Numbered from the stretch's first letter, positions 9,108 through 17,402 are shown. The stretch: 43,759 nt of DNA from Bacteroides sp. (GCA_021203515.1 JAJQAY010000012.1:1-43759); one strand, 5' to 3'. A program made the numbers and translations. Notes: a model not told the origin generated them from the letters alone.

Positions 9108-9818
9108 TCAGTTGTGCACCAGTGTGCCGATTTCTTCTCCTTGCATCACTTTCTTCAGATTGCCCACCGTATCCATGTCAAAAACAATGATAGGGAGGTT
9201 GTTTTCCTTGCACATGCAGGTGGCGGTGAGGTCCATCACTTTCAGTCCGCGTTTCAATACTTCATCGTAGGTGATGTCGTGGAACTTGGTGGCAGTGGGG
9301 TCCTTCTCCGGGTCGGCGGTGTAGATGCCGTCCACGCGCGTTCCTTTCAGCATGACGTTGGCTTCTATCTCGATGCCGCGCAGGCTGGAACCGGTGTCGG
9401 TGGTGAAGAACGGGTTACCCGTTCCGGCGGACATGATGACTACCTCGCCGGCTTCCATGCATTCGATGGCTTTCCACTTGTTGTAGAATTCGCCGATAGG
9501 CTCCATGCGCACGGCAGTCAGCACGCGTGCTTTCACACCGGCAGCCACTAAAGCCGAACTCAGTGCGAGGCTGTTGATGACCGTAGCCAACATTCCCATC
9601 TGGTCGCCCTTCACGCGGTCGAAGCCTTTGTTAGCACTGCTCAGTCCGCGGAAGATGTTGCCGCCACCGATGACGATACCTATCTGTACGCCCAGTTCAT
9701 GAATTTCTTTAATCTGTGCAGCATATTCGGCCAGGCGTTTTTTGTCGATGCCGTATTGCTTCTCTCCCATGAGGCTCTCGCCGCTGAGTTTCAATAAAAT
9801 CCTTTTGTATGTTGCCAT
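9108..9818 (-). CDS. pyrH: UMP kinase (uridylate kinase)
   Basis: Phosphorylates UMP to UDP in pyrimidine nucleotide synthesis; cytosolic hexamer of the amino-acid-kinase fold. The start is placed at the ATG 9816-9818 (MATYKRILLKLSGESLMG), which gives 236 residues, the normal length; the longer upstream extension is not conserved-looking. Visible motifs: KLSGES nucleotide-binding loop, GGGNIFRG, and DMTG-like MDLTATCMCKEN with the acceptor-binding region. A -7 element lies about 30 bases upstream and a repeat hairpin follows the stop. Confidence 0.97.
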   Translation of the reverse strand: MATYKRILLKLSGESLMGEKQYGIDKKRLAEYAAQIKEIHELGVQIGIVIGGGNIFRGLSSANKGFDRVKGDQMGMLATVINSLALSSALVAAGVKARVLTAVRMEPIGEFYNKWKAIECMEAGEVVIMSAGTGNPFFTTDTGSSLRGIEIEANVMLKGTRVDGIYTADPEKDPTATKFHDITYDEVLKRGLKVMDLTATCMCKENNLPIIVFDMDTVGNLKKVMQGEEIGTLVHN

Positions 9819-9846
9819 AATTCTAAAGTTTGTTCTCTTGATGGAG

Positions 9847-9854
9847 CAAAGATA
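9847..9854 (-). promoter_or_regulatory. Putative pyrH promoter, -7 element
   Basis: Minus strand reads TATCTTTG, an exact TAnnTTTG match, 28 bases before the pyrH ATG. Confidence 0.5.
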
Positions 9855-9871
9855 ATGCAAACCGAATGTAG

Positions 9872-9896
9872 AAAAAAATAAGCTTGCTTATTTTTT
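9872..9896 (-). terminator. Intrinsic terminator after the copper ATPase gene
   Basis: AT-rich hairpin (AATAAGC against GCTTATT) with A and T tracts on both sides. On the minus strand the stem is followed by seven T. It separates copA from pyrH and partly overlaps the pyrH upstream region. Confidence 0.65.
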
Positions 9897-9995
9897 ATGC
9901 TGAGGTGCAGCTTATCTTATCTAAAGATAATGGAATTGGGGCGCAATACAATTAACTTTACTTGAGATTGTATGACTATCGGAGACGGTTTCCGA

Positions 9996-12497
9996 TTATT
10001 CTTTCAGCGTATAATCGCCTGCTTCTTCCGTTACTACGGCCTGCAATTCTTTCAATGTTTTTTCTCCGTTGGAGAACTCTACGGTGGCTACCGGCGGGTC
10101 GAGGGTTACGGTGGCATGTACGCCATCCATGCTGTTCAACGCTTTCTCTACGTGCATGCGACAATGGTTGCACGTCATGCCTTCTACTTTAAATTCCTTC
10201 TTCATGATTTTTTCTGTTAATGGTTTTACTTCTTCTTGATTATCGGAGGCAGTCGGCTCTTCAGCCGGTATTTCCGTTACTTGTATCTTTTTCCTTTTCA
10301 GCAACAGACTGTTAGTCACTACACTCACACTGCTGAAAGCCATGGCGGCACCTGCTATCATCGGGTTCAGCAGGAAGCCGTTGATAGGGTAGAGCACACC
10401 GGCGGCAATGGGCACACCTATTATATTATAGATAAATGCCCAGAACAGGTTTTGGCGGATAGTGTGCACGGTCAGCCGGGACAGCTTGAATGCTTCCGGT
10501 ATCTTCGTCAGGTCGGAGGAGATAATGGTCATCTTGGCTACGTCCATGGCGATGTCGCTGCCGCCACCCATGGCGATGCTCAAATCGGCTTGGGCAAGGG
10601 CGGCACTGTCGTTGATGCCGTCGCCAACCATGGCTACCTTTTTGCCTTCTTGCTGTAACCGGCTGATGAAGGCTGCTTTATCTTGCGGCAGTACGCCCGC
10701 CTTGTAGTGGGCGATGCCTGCTTTGCGGGCAATCTCCCGGGCGGTTGCTTCATTGTCTCCGGTCAGCATATAGACTTGGATGCCGGCAGCTTGCAATTCG
10801 CTGACGGCTTGTAGGGAAGTCTTCTTGATTTGGTCGGTGATACCGGCTATTGCCAGTGCCCTTTCTTCGTCGGCAAACCAGATGACGGTTTGCGCGTCTG
10901 CCGTCAGGCGGGCGGCTTCGTCGGATAGCGTCTGCGGGATGTCAATGTGGTTCTCTTCCAGTAGCTTGCGGTTACCGGCATAGTAAGTCTTTCCGTTCCA
11001 CTCTCCTTTCACGCCTTTGCCAGTGATGCTTTCAAAGTGGTCTATGTTTACGCTTTGTGCATCTGGAAAATAGCGTACCACCGCTTCGGCAAGCGGGTGT
11101 TCGGAGAGTTTCTCCAAGTTGTAGAAGATGTTTTGCATATCCTCCGCCTGTGTCGTCCGGATTAAATCGCTGACTACCGGTTTGCCTTCCGTCACAGTTC
11201 CGGTCTTATCCAGTACCACCGTGTCAATCTTCTTGACAATCTCCAGGCTTTCGGCATCTTTTATCAGAATGCCCCGCTCGGCACCTTTGCCGATGCCCAC
11301 CATGATGGCGGTAGGGGTGGCGAGTCCCAGTGCACACGGGCAGGCGATAATAAGCACCGTCACCAGCGCCAATAACCCGTGCGTAAATCCGTTCTGTCCG
11401 TCCAGCAACATCCATACAATAAAAGATAGAACAGCAATTCCGATAATGACAGGCACAAATATCCCCGCAATCTTATCGACCAACTGTTGCACCGGAGCTT
11501 TGCTTCCTTGTGCATCTTGCACCATGTGGATAATCTTGGCCAGCAATGTATCCGTTCCTACTTTCTCTGCCCGGAAGCGGAAACTGCCTTTCTGGTTGAT
11601 TGTCCCGGCGAATACTTTGGCTTCTTTTTGTTTGGCTACCGCCACCGGCTCACCGCCCAACATACTTTCGTCCACATACGAACTTCCTTCCGTCACGATG
11701 CCGTCTACGGCAATCCGTTCGCCCGGTTTCACCAGGAGGATGTCGTTCGGGCGGATTGCTTCGATGGGGATTTCCTTCTGTTCGCCCGACGTGGTGACGA
11801 TGGTGACAGTCTTGGGTTGCAGCCCCATCAGTTTCTTGATGGCGGAGGAAGTATTTCCTTTCGCCTTCTCTTCGAGCAGACGTCCTAGCAGGATAAAGGC
11901 GATAATGACGCTTGCCGCTTCAAAATAGACATGCGGATGAATGCCCCTCGACAGCCAGAAGTCGGGGAAAAGCATATTGGACAAGCTGAACAGATAGGCG
12001 ATGCCGGTGCTGTTTGCTACCAGCGTATCCATATTGGCACTGCCGTGCTTCAACTGCTTCCACGCACTGACGAAGAAGCTGCGTCCCAGCCAGAAGACGA
12101 CGGGGGTGGAGAGTATCCACATAATCAGATTGGCGTGCGGCATATTCATAAAGAACATCCCGATGATAACAATCGGTATGGATAGGATAATGGCCCATGT
12201 GGTGCGGAACTTCAAGACATGGAACTTCTTGTCATGCGCCTGCTCCGCCTCTTCAAGCGTGTTTTCGTCTTTGCTTATCAGCAGGTCATATCCGGCAGAC
12301 TGCACGGCTTGTTGCAGCGCTTCGGGAGAGCATTGGGAACGGTCGTACTCCACGGTTGCCATTCCTGATGCATAGTTCACAGCCGCTTTCGCGACGCCCG
12401 GCTGGTGGTTTAGTGTCTTATCTATCCGTGCGGCACAGGAGGCGCAGCTCATGCCCAGTACGGGGAATGTTTCTTGAACGGTATTCTTATCTGTCAT
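9996..12497 (-). CDS. copA: Copper-exporting P1B-type ATPase with C-terminal CopZ-like domain
   Basis: ATP-driven heavy-metal (Cu+) exporter of the inner membrane, 833 residues from the ATG at 12495-12497. Order of parts: N-terminal HMA domain (GMSCASCA, about residues 14-21), four membrane segments, the actuator domain, the transport motif CPCALGLATP (about residue 387), the phosphorylation motif DKTGTVTEG (about 428), the HP motif in SEHPLAEA, GDGINDSAAL, two final membrane segments, and a second HMA domain at the C-terminus (GMTCNHC). The actuator loop reads GGEP where TGEP is usual. The last 69 residues form a complete CopZ-like module that begins with Met (codon at 10203-10205). Nested inverted repeats surround the promoter. 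Confidence 0.93.
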   Translation of the reverse strand: MTDKNTVQETFPVLGMSCASCAARIDKTLNHQPGVAKAAVNYASGMATVEYDRSQCSPEALQQAVQSAGYDLLISKDENTLEEAEQAHDKKFHVLKFRTTWAIILSIPIVIIGMFFMNMPHANLIMWILSTPVVFWLGRSFFVSAWKQLKHGSANMDTLVANSTGIAYLFSLSNMLFPDFWLSRGIHPHVYFEAASVIIAFILLGRLLEEKAKGNTSSAIKKLMGLQPKTVTIVTTSGEQKEIPIEAIRPNDILLVKPGERIAVDGIVTEGSSYVDESMLGGEPVAVAKQKEAKVFAGTINQKGSFRFRAEKVGTDTLLAKIIHMVQDAQGSKAPVQQLVDKIAGIFVPVIIGIAVLSFIVWMLLDGQNGFTHGLLALVTVLIIACPCALGLATPTAIMVGIGKGAERGILIKDAESLEIVKKIDTVVLDKTGTVTEGKPVVSDLIRTTQAEDMQNIFYNLEKLSEHPLAEAVVRYFPDAQSVNIDHFESITGKGVKGEWNGKTYYAGNRKLLEENHIDIPQTLSDEAARLTADAQTVIWFADEERALAIAGITDQIKKTSLQAVSELQAAGIQVYMLTGDNEATAREIARKAGIAHYKAGVLPQDKAAFISRLQQEGKKVAMVGDGINDSAALAQADLSIAMGGGSDIAMDVAKMTIISSDLTKIPEAFKLSRLTVHTIRQNLFWAFIYNIIGVPIAAGVLYPINGFLLNPMIAGAAMAFSSVSVVTNSLLLKRKKIQVTEIPAEEPTASDNQEEVKPLTEKIMKKEFKVEGMTCNHCRMHVEKALNSMDGVHATVTLDPPVATVEFSNGEKTLKELQAVVTEEAGDYTLKE

Positions 12498-12500
12498 AAT

Positions 12501-12550
12501 CAACTTCTTTGTTACTTATTTATAAGAACAAAGATACGGTAAAGAAGTTG
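12501..12550. promoter_or_regulatory. copA promoter with nested inverted repeats
   Basis: The -7 element TATCTTTG (minus strand, 12529-12536) lies about 32 bases before the copA ATG. Outer arms CAACTTCTTT (12501-12510) and AAAGAAGTTG (12541-12550) are exact reverse complements. Inner arms CTTTGTT (12507-12513) and AACAAAG (12527-12533) are also exact. The arms flank and overlap the promoter, so they could be an operator for a metal sensor or a 5'-UTR hairpin. Confidence 0.6.
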
Positions 12551-12626
12551 AAGAACGTTCACTTCCTTTTCGTTTATAGCCTAAGTTTTCTACAAAAATG
12601 GCTAAAGAGGCATCAGAACTGAGTTC

Positions 12627-13964
12627 TTATCTTACTACTCGGATAGGCAAATCCAACGGTCTGTTGTATGCGGCACGGGTGCTTGCTTGTCCTGCCTTCG
12701 GTCCCGGAATAAGCGGGCTGTACATCAGTACGTGGCGCACACGGGCGAGTTGGTCTTCAGAAAACTGGTCGGAGTAGCTGATTGAATAATCCATGATGTT
12801 GCGGGAAGTGAAGCTTATGTCTGCGCAATTGGTACGCTTTACTAAGTAAGCAAACGTATAGTTCTCCGGCTCATTTTGACGAATATATTGATAATCATTA
12901 TCATACAGCACCTTGTTGTAGCTGGGGGTATCCTTGCAATAGTCGGTATCCTCGCAGCTATCCGATATGCTTCCGTCCTTCGCTTCCGTGAAAACGTGGT
13001 GCAGTCCCAGGTAATGGCCTAACTCGTGTGCCAAGGTGACGGTTACGTCAGCTGGGTCGTACTCCGTGGAGTTAGATTGGTGTTCAATAAAATCGCTGTT
13101 GATGGAGGCACAATACGGGAATGCCAAATTCTCAACCGTCATATAAGATTGCTTCGTTTCATTGAGTCCCGGCAGGTAATTGCTGCCCGTGGTGGAGAAT
13201 GGCAGATGAGATATTCCCAGTGTGACGGAGCCATCGCTGTCCGCGTCCGGTTCGAAGTTGTACATCATGACGTTGATATATCGGTTGGGATCCCATATGT
13301 ATTTCACATATCCTTTCCCGCCTCCCTGCGAATTATCATTCATAAACTCATCGCAATTAATGGGATAGCTGTCCGGCCACAAGGTGTATTCCACTCCCGG
13401 AGTGCTCAACTTTTCTCCCTCCGGATTGGTCGTTGCAAGCGTGAAGGTCAGGTTCATATCCACACTTTTACTCTTATCCTGATAGAGCTTGTTGACTATG
13501 GCAAGTATCTCGGACAAGCGGTCTGCGCTGACATATTGCAGATTATCGCTTTTATTCTTGTATAGAACATGGAAGATGACCGGCAGATTATAATGATAGG
13601 AGGCCGGGTCGACGGACGTTTCGGAAGCCTCCTGGGTTATATTGATTTCTTTCTTTATTCCGTTCGAACCGACGGTTACGATGGCTGTCCGTGCCGTTTC
13701 TTCATAATTGGGCATGACCTGTATGGTAATTGTCTGGCTTTCCTTCCCCGACTGCGGAGCGACCGTGCACCACGACTCCTCGTTGCTGGACGCCGTCCAG
13801 GTGTCATCGCACGTAATGTCCACTTTCAACGTTTCTCCTGCACTGCCGACGGCATTGAATGATGACTGGGAAACTTCGAGTGACGAACTCTCTTTAGAAT
13901 CTTCGCAACCGAAGAGCAATACTAAGGCGGCAAGAAGGATGGGAAACAGCTGCTTTGCTTTCAT
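12627..13964 (-). CDS. Zinc-dependent metalloprotease lipoprotein with BACON domain
   Basis: Predicted cell-surface or periplasmic zinc protease, 445 residues. The start is set at ATG 13962-13964, because it gives a clean lipoprotein signal (MKAKQLFPILLAALVLLFGC, lipobox LFGC). A BACON-type beta domain follows (about residues 30-115, WTASSNEESWCTVAP and VTVGSNG), then the protease domain with HELGHYLGLHH (about residues 310-322; three zinc His and the Glu base) and a downstream NIMDYS Met-turn, as in M43 / metzincin enzymes. Cys pairs near SCEDTDYCKD fit surface exposure. It is transcribed divergently from the membrane protein at 14111; a TATCTTTG -7 element lies at 13996-14003. Substrate unknown. 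Confidence 0.88.
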   Translation of the reverse strand: MKAKQLFPILLAALVLLFGCEDSKESSSLEVSQSSFNAVGSAGETLKVDITCDDTWTASSNEESWCTVAPQSGKESQTITIQVMPNYEETARTAIVTVGSNGIKKEINITQEASETSVDPASYHYNLPVIFHVLYKNKSDNLQYVSADRLSEILAIVNKLYQDKSKSVDMNLTFTLATTNPEGEKLSTPGVEYTLWPDSYPINCDEFMNDNSQGGGKGYVKYIWDPNRYINVMMYNFEPDADSDGSVTLGISHLPFSTTGSNYLPGLNETKQSYMTVENLAFPYCASINSDFIEHQSNSTEYDPADVTVTLAHELGHYLGLHHVFTEAKDGSISDSCEDTDYCKDTPSYNKVLYDNDYQYIRQNEPENYTFAYLVKRTNCADISFTSRNIMDYSISYSDQFSEDQLARVRHVLMYSPLIPGPKAGQASTRAAYNRPLDLPIRVVR

Positions 13965-13995
13965 AATAATAATGTTTTTCCTATAAACAGAATTA

Positions 13996-14003
13996 CAAAG
14001 ATA
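13996..14003 (-). promoter_or_regulatory. Putative metalloprotease promoter, -7 element
   Basis: Minus strand TATCTTTG, an exact TAnnTTTG match, 31 bases before the ATG. The -33 TTTG is not clear. Confidence 0.45.
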
Positions 14004-14057
14004 ATGTTTGTTTGCGAGAAAATCAAGAATGTCGTGCCCTATCTCATCATGGAATTT

Positions 14058-14065
14058 TATCTTTG
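14058..14065 (+). promoter_or_regulatory. Putative promoter of the 14111 gene, -7 element
   Basis: TATCTTTG on the plus strand, 45 bases before the ATG at 14111; divergent from the metalloprotease promoter. Confidence 0.4.
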
Positions 14066-14110
14066 CAACATCTTCATGCCAACACGACACAACGTAAATA
14101 TAAGAATGAA

Positions 14111-14766
14111 ATGAATAAGACCTTTAATTTGTGCTGCCACCGCAGCCGCATGTACTACGCACGCTGGACACTCGTCGGTCTTCTGATGACCATAGCCTGC
14201 TCTCTGGCAACGATTTCCGTGCTGGACGAGGAACCCTTTCATGGCCCGCCTTTGTCATCCCCGCCATAGGCATTGCCTCTCTCGTGCTATTTGTCAGGAG
14301 CCTGCTGCTGATATTCTCGCCTGCGCGCGGGAAACTGGGGAAATCCGTAAGACCTTATATGGACGGCACCATCCACACCGACGTGCGCTCCATGTTCGCC
14401 CTGATTGATAAGGATATCATGCAGAACGGCAAGCGGCTCGGCACAGTCTGGGTGGGCAAGGAGTGGGTGCTGGGCGAAGGCGCCATGCGCATAGACCGCA
14501 TCCGGGGTGTTTTCTCCCTGTCGATGGTGCGCAGCAAACGGCGTGAATATGTGCTGTTTCTGGTCGATGACAAGCGGAATGTCCAGACGACCTATCTGAG
14601 GGAGAGCAACCAACTGCACGCAGTATGCGCCTACCTCACCCGCCTGCTGCCCCATGTGGCCACCGGAAATGCTGACGACTGTGCCGCCCTTGCCGGCAAG
14701 AGTGCAGACGAAATGGCGGCCTTCAATGAAGAGTATCTTCGCAGAAGTATTCCCGGAACATGCTGA
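14111..14766 (+). pseudogene. Uncharacterised two-helix membrane protein, frameshifted
   Basis: I do not recognise a family. The frame from ATG 14111 encodes a hydrophobic segment (WTLVGLLMTIACSLATISVL) and reaches DEEPFH, then hits a stop at 14267. In the next frame a second hydrophobic segment starts at once (WPAFVIPAIGIASLVLFV), followed by a roughly 150-residue soluble part with RSKRREYVLFLVDDKRNVQTTYLRES. Adding one T at about 14242 (CAT TGG) joins both parts into about 218 residues. The soluble part is rich in beta-prone stretches and resembles a PH-like or DUF-type cytoplasmic domain, which is only an impression. Its 3' end faces birA across a block of tandem palindromes. Confidence 0.6.
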
Positions 14767-14830
14767 TTGGACGGCAGAGGCTGATAGACCCTCTGCATAA
14801 TCCTGGCCGGGAGTATAAGCAAGATGTAAT

Positions 14831-14939
14831 TATAAGGCTTTTAATAGATGATTAAAAGCCTTATAATACTGAATTAAAAGCCTTTTAATGCTAACTTAAA
14901 AGCCTTTTAATGCTAACTTAAAAGCCTTTTAATGCTAAA
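14831..14939. repeat. Tandem 22-base palindromic repeats between convergent genes
   Basis: First a hairpin of TATAAGGCTTTTAAT (14831-14845) and its complement (14851-14865). Then three tandem 22-base units at 14874-14895, 14896-14917 and 14918-14939, each starting TTAAAAGCCTTTTAA (an odd palindrome) and ending TGCTAAC or TGCTAAA. It lies between the convergent 14111 gene and birA, so it may serve as a bidirectional terminator array. Confidence 0.8.
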
Positions 14940-14982
14940 TGATGCACATGGTGGGTAAGGCTGTGTCGTTGAGACGGTCCTA

Positions 14983-15762
14983 TTAAATCACATACTGTAC
15001 TTCTTTGAACAAGTATTCCCGTTCTTTTCCGCTTTCATCTTCCAGCACGAAGCGTCCGTCCTGCTCCACGCGCAGCAGGCGGGCGGAGAAACGTCCGCCG
15101 GCATCCTGATACGGATGAAATCCGCGTCGACGGAAGAGGGCGCGGGCATAGCGCGCGGCGATAATCTCGGAAAAAGCATCGACCCCTTCTGCCTGCAGGC
15201 TGTGGTAGTAGATATCCATCCGTTTCAGGATGTGGGCCAGGATTTCGTAACGGTCGTGCTCCTTCCCGGCGATTTGCTTCAGGGATACCGGGTTGGGGGC
15301 ATCGCTGCGGAACTCTTCCTGGTTGATATTCACCCCGATGCCGGAAATGCAGCGGCCGATGGAGTGCCCCGTGAGGTCATTTTCTATCAGTATGCCGCAG
15401 ATTTTCTTGTCGCGCCAGTAGATGTCGTTGGGCCATTTGATGGTGAACTCGTCCGACCATCTGCTCAACTCTTCCTTGATGGAGAGGGAGACGATTTGCG
15501 AAAGGATGAACTGGCGGCGTGCCTCCAGAAAGGTGGGGTAGAGGACGAAGCTGAAAAGAAGGTTTTTTCCTTCTTCGGCTTCCCACGTGTTGCCACGCTG
15601 ACCTTTGCCGGCGTGTTGAAACTCGGCGGTGACGGTGGTAAATTCGGTAACACCTTCTTGCAGGTCGCTGCATAGCTGGTTGAGGTAACGGCTGGTAGAG
15701 TCCGTCTCTTGCAGGGCAACCAGCGGATAGGGGAATGTTTCAGGGCAGGGCATCATATTCAT
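14983..15762 (-). CDS. birA: Biotin--[acetyl-CoA-carboxylase] ligase
   Basis: Activates biotin with ATP and attaches it to carrier lysines of carboxylases. 259 residues, or 256 if translation starts at the third Met; no N-terminal DNA-binding domain, so a ligase without repressor function. Key motifs: TDSTSRYL (biotin/ATP site), AGKGQRGNTWEAEEGKNLLFS (the BirA GRGRxGRxW loop in variant form), KWPNDIYW with the catalytic Lys, and GILIEN. The start overlaps the end of the YjbR-like gene by 23 bases, so the two are co-transcribed. Confidence 0.95.
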   Translation of the reverse strand: MNMMPCPETFPYPLVALQETDSTSRYLNQLCSDLQEGVTEFTTVTAEFQHAGKGQRGNTWEAEEGKNLLFSFVLYPTFLEARRQFILSQIVSLSIKEELSRWSDEFTIKWPNDIYWRDKKICGILIENDLTGHSIGRCISGIGVNINQEEFRSDAPNPVSLKQIAGKEHDRYEILAHILKRMDIYYHSLQAEGVDAFSEIIAARYARALFRRRGFHPYQDAGGRFSARLLRVEQDGRFVLEDESGKEREYLFKEVQYVI

Positions 15763-16096
15763 TACGCATTTTCTTTGTGAACTTCTTTACTACTTCTTCG
15801 ATAGAATGGTCTATCAGTTGTCGTATCAGCCTGTCATCGGCATCGCCGTCCAAGAATATCTGGTTCCAGTATTTCTTGTTGAAATGATAGGCAGCCTCGA
15901 TGGAAGAATAGCGCTCGCGCAATTCAAGCGCATATTCAGGGTCGCACTTCATACAGATTTTGTTGGCACTCTCCAGGTCGATGAGGACGAACATCTTGTC
16001 CATGACCTTCATCACGAGCGAATACTCGTCGAACGGCAGACATTCCGTCACGCCTTTCTTGCCGAGGCAATACTCTCTTACTGCTTCTATGTCCAT
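15740..16096 (-). CDS. MmcQ/YjbR-family DNA-binding-like protein
   Basis: Small cytosolic protein of 118 residues in the MmcQ/YjbR (CyaY-like fold) family, whose role is poorly known. Visible family features: MDIEAVREYCLGKKGVTECLPFDE at the N-terminus, the K-x-M-FVLIDLE strand, CDPEYALELRERY, and the C-terminal helix WNQIFLDGDADDRLIRQLIDHSYxxV-type segment. It overlaps birA by 23 bases and is preceded by a repeat hairpin that separates it from yraN. Confidence 0.85.
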   Translation of the reverse strand: MDIEAVREYCLGKKGVTECLPFDEYSLVMKVMDKMFVLIDLESANKICMKCDPEYALELRERYSSIEAAYHFNKKYWNQIFLDGDADDRLIRQLIDHSIEEVVKKFTKKMRNEYDALP

Positions 16097-16120
16097 TATA
16101 TATATAATTAATTATTCAGT

Positions 16121-16219
16121 ATTGAAACGCAGGTGAACGCAGATGTTCACAGATTATGAGGCTGCGCCCTATCTTTAGAAGCAATATCCTTTGCGAAAAT
16201 CTGCGTTAATCTGCGTTTC
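16121..16219. repeat. Inverted repeat (ACGCAGATTA family), imperfect copy
   Basis: Left arm 16121-16150 and right arm 16192-16219 match the element at 5851-5949 in arms and in centre (AGATTATGAGGCTGCGC; GGCTGCGC at 16160-16167). The left arm has several substitutions. The right arm ends 2 bases from the yraN stop. Confidence 0.8.
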
Positions 16220-16221
16220 GC

Positions 16222-16587
16222 TCAGAACATCGGCGGATAAAACGCCTCCTTAAGATGCTCTATCCGGAAAAAACCTGCATTACCGGTCGCCGTGACAATA
16301 TCGAAACGGACGGGCGCATCGAGGCTGAAATGCTTGATGTAGGCATCGGCCGCCACGACAATACGGCGTATTTTCTGCCAATTGACGGCATCCTGAGGCT
16401 CGATGTAATCTGTATTTGTACGGGTTTTCACTTCCACAACTACCAACTCCCCGTCCTTGGTGGCAACGATGTCCAGCTCCAGATGGTTCTTTCGCCAGTT
16501 GCGGTCGCGTATCGTGTAGCCGTTGCGCTCCAGATACTCCGCTGCGGCATCTTCTCCCGCTTTCCCCAGTGTGTTATGGGCTGCCAT
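16222..16587 (-). CDS. YraN / UPF0102 family nuclease-like protein
   Basis: 121-residue protein of the UPF0102 family, with the Holliday-junction-resolvase-like / restriction-endonuclease fold. The core ELDIVATKDGELVVVEVKTR carries the E-D-ExK catalytic pattern. The N-terminus, LGKAGEDAAAEYLERNGYTIRDRNWR, is typical. Biological role unproven. A -7 element, TATTTTTG on the minus strand (16623-16630), lies 36 bases upstream, divergent from the tadA-side promoter. Confidence 0.92.
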   Translation of the reverse strand: MAAHNTLGKAGEDAAAEYLERNGYTIRDRNWRKNHLELDIVATKDGELVVVEVKTRTNTDYIEPQDAVNWQKIRRIVVAADAYIKHFSLDAPVRFDIVTATGNAGFFRIEHLKEAFYPPMF

Positions 16588-16622
16588 TGCTTCTTTCGTC
16601 CTGTTTTTTAGTTGTCTCGTTA

Positions 16623-16630
16623 CAAAAATA
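16623..16630 (-). promoter_or_regulatory. Putative yraN promoter, -7 element
   Basis: Minus strand TATTTTTG fits TAnnTTTG, 36 bases before the yraN ATG. Confidence 0.4.
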
Positions 16631-16642
16631 CGTTTTTTCTGC

Positions 16643-16672
16643 TTTGTTTTTACAGAAGTAAAGCTAATTTTG
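16643..16672 (+). promoter_or_regulatory. Promoter of the small gene and tadA
   Basis: Both Bacteroides elements are present: TTTG at 16643-16646 and TAATTTTG at 16665-16672, 18 bases apart. The expected transcript start (about 16677) is only a few bases before the ATG at 16681, so the message is nearly leaderless or the true start is downstream. Confidence 0.6.
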
Positions 16673-16680
16673 CAGGAAAT

Positions 16681-16914
16681 ATGAGAAAGAGAGATAAAAC
16701 GTGTGCAAAAGCATCACCCGAAGAACCGAAACGCGAACAGCGCATGGTGTGCCTGATGAGTGAGGAAGAATAGCGGATTGTGGACCGTTATCTGGAGAAG
16801 TATAAGATAACGAATAAGTCGCGTTGGCTGAGGGATACTATTCTCATGTTTATCCATAAGAATATGGAGGAGGACTATCCGACGCTGTTCGGAGAGCACG
16901 ATATGAGAAGATAA
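16681..16914 (+). pseudogene. Small conserved-looking basic protein with in-frame TAG, upstream of tadA
   Basis: A continuous 78-codon frame that runs from ATG 16681 to TAA 16912-16914, interrupted once by TAG at 16771-16773 (codon 31). Before it: MRKRDKTCAKASPEEP and then MVCLMSEEE. After it: RIVDRYLEKYKITNKSRWLRDTIL. Gln at the stop (CAG to TAG) would restore a helical segment. The part after the stop looks like a ribbon-helix-helix or mobilisation-protein-like helical region (KYKITNKSRWLRDTI), which is inference only. It has a good promoter just upstream and tadA 53 bases downstream, so it is probably the first gene of that transcript. Codon use and lack of other damage argue for a recent lesion. 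Confidence 0.6.
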
Positions 16915-16967
16915 ATCTTCCATGAAGAATTAAGGACTAAAAATAAAAAGAGGCGGGGCAAACGAAG

Positions 16968-17402
16968 ATGACGGATGCTGACTATATGAAGCAAGCGCTC
17001 ATGGAAGCGCAGAAGGCAGGCGAACGGGGAGAGGTTTCCGTAGGCGCGGTGGTGGTGTGCAAAGACCGCATCGTGGCCCGTGCCCATAACCTGACGGAGA
17101 CGCTGACCGATGTCACCGCCCATGCCGAAATGCAGGCCATCACTGCTGCTGCCGCTACTATCGGCGGAAAATATCTCAATGAATGTACTCTTTATGTCAC
17201 CGTAGAACCTTGCGTGATGTGTGCCGGGGCCATTGCCTGGGCGCAAATGGGACGCCTGGTGTTTGGTGTCGAAGATGAGAAGAGGGGGTATCAGCGGTAT
17301 GCTCCGCAAGCACTTCACCCCAAGACGGTGGTGGTGAAGGGCGTACTTGCCGAGGAGTGCGCAGTGTTGATGAAACAATTCTTTGCAAGCAAAAGACGAT
17401 AG
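16968..17402 (+). CDS. tadA: tRNA adenosine(34) deaminase
   Basis: Converts A34 to inosine in the anticodon of tRNA-Arg, an essential decoding step. 144 residues. The zinc and catalytic residues are visible: H52-A-E54 (Glu is the proton shuttle) and P81-C82-V-M-C85. The family start MTDADYMKQALMEAQKA and the VGAVVV strand are present. Downstream of the small gene in the same direction; convergent with the alpha-galactosidase gene across a repeat. No lesion. Confidence 0.95.
   Translation: MTDADYMKQALMEAQKAGERGEVSVGAVVVCKDRIVARAHNLTETLTDVTAHAEMQAITAAAATIGGKYLNECTLYVTVEPCVMCAGAIAWAQMGRLVFGVEDEKRGYQRYAPQALHPKTVVVKGVLAEECAVLMKQFFASKRR

Noticed and set aside
14831..14939. CRISPR array
   Set aside because: Unit is 22 bases with almost no unique spacer, only three copies, and no cas genes are nearby.
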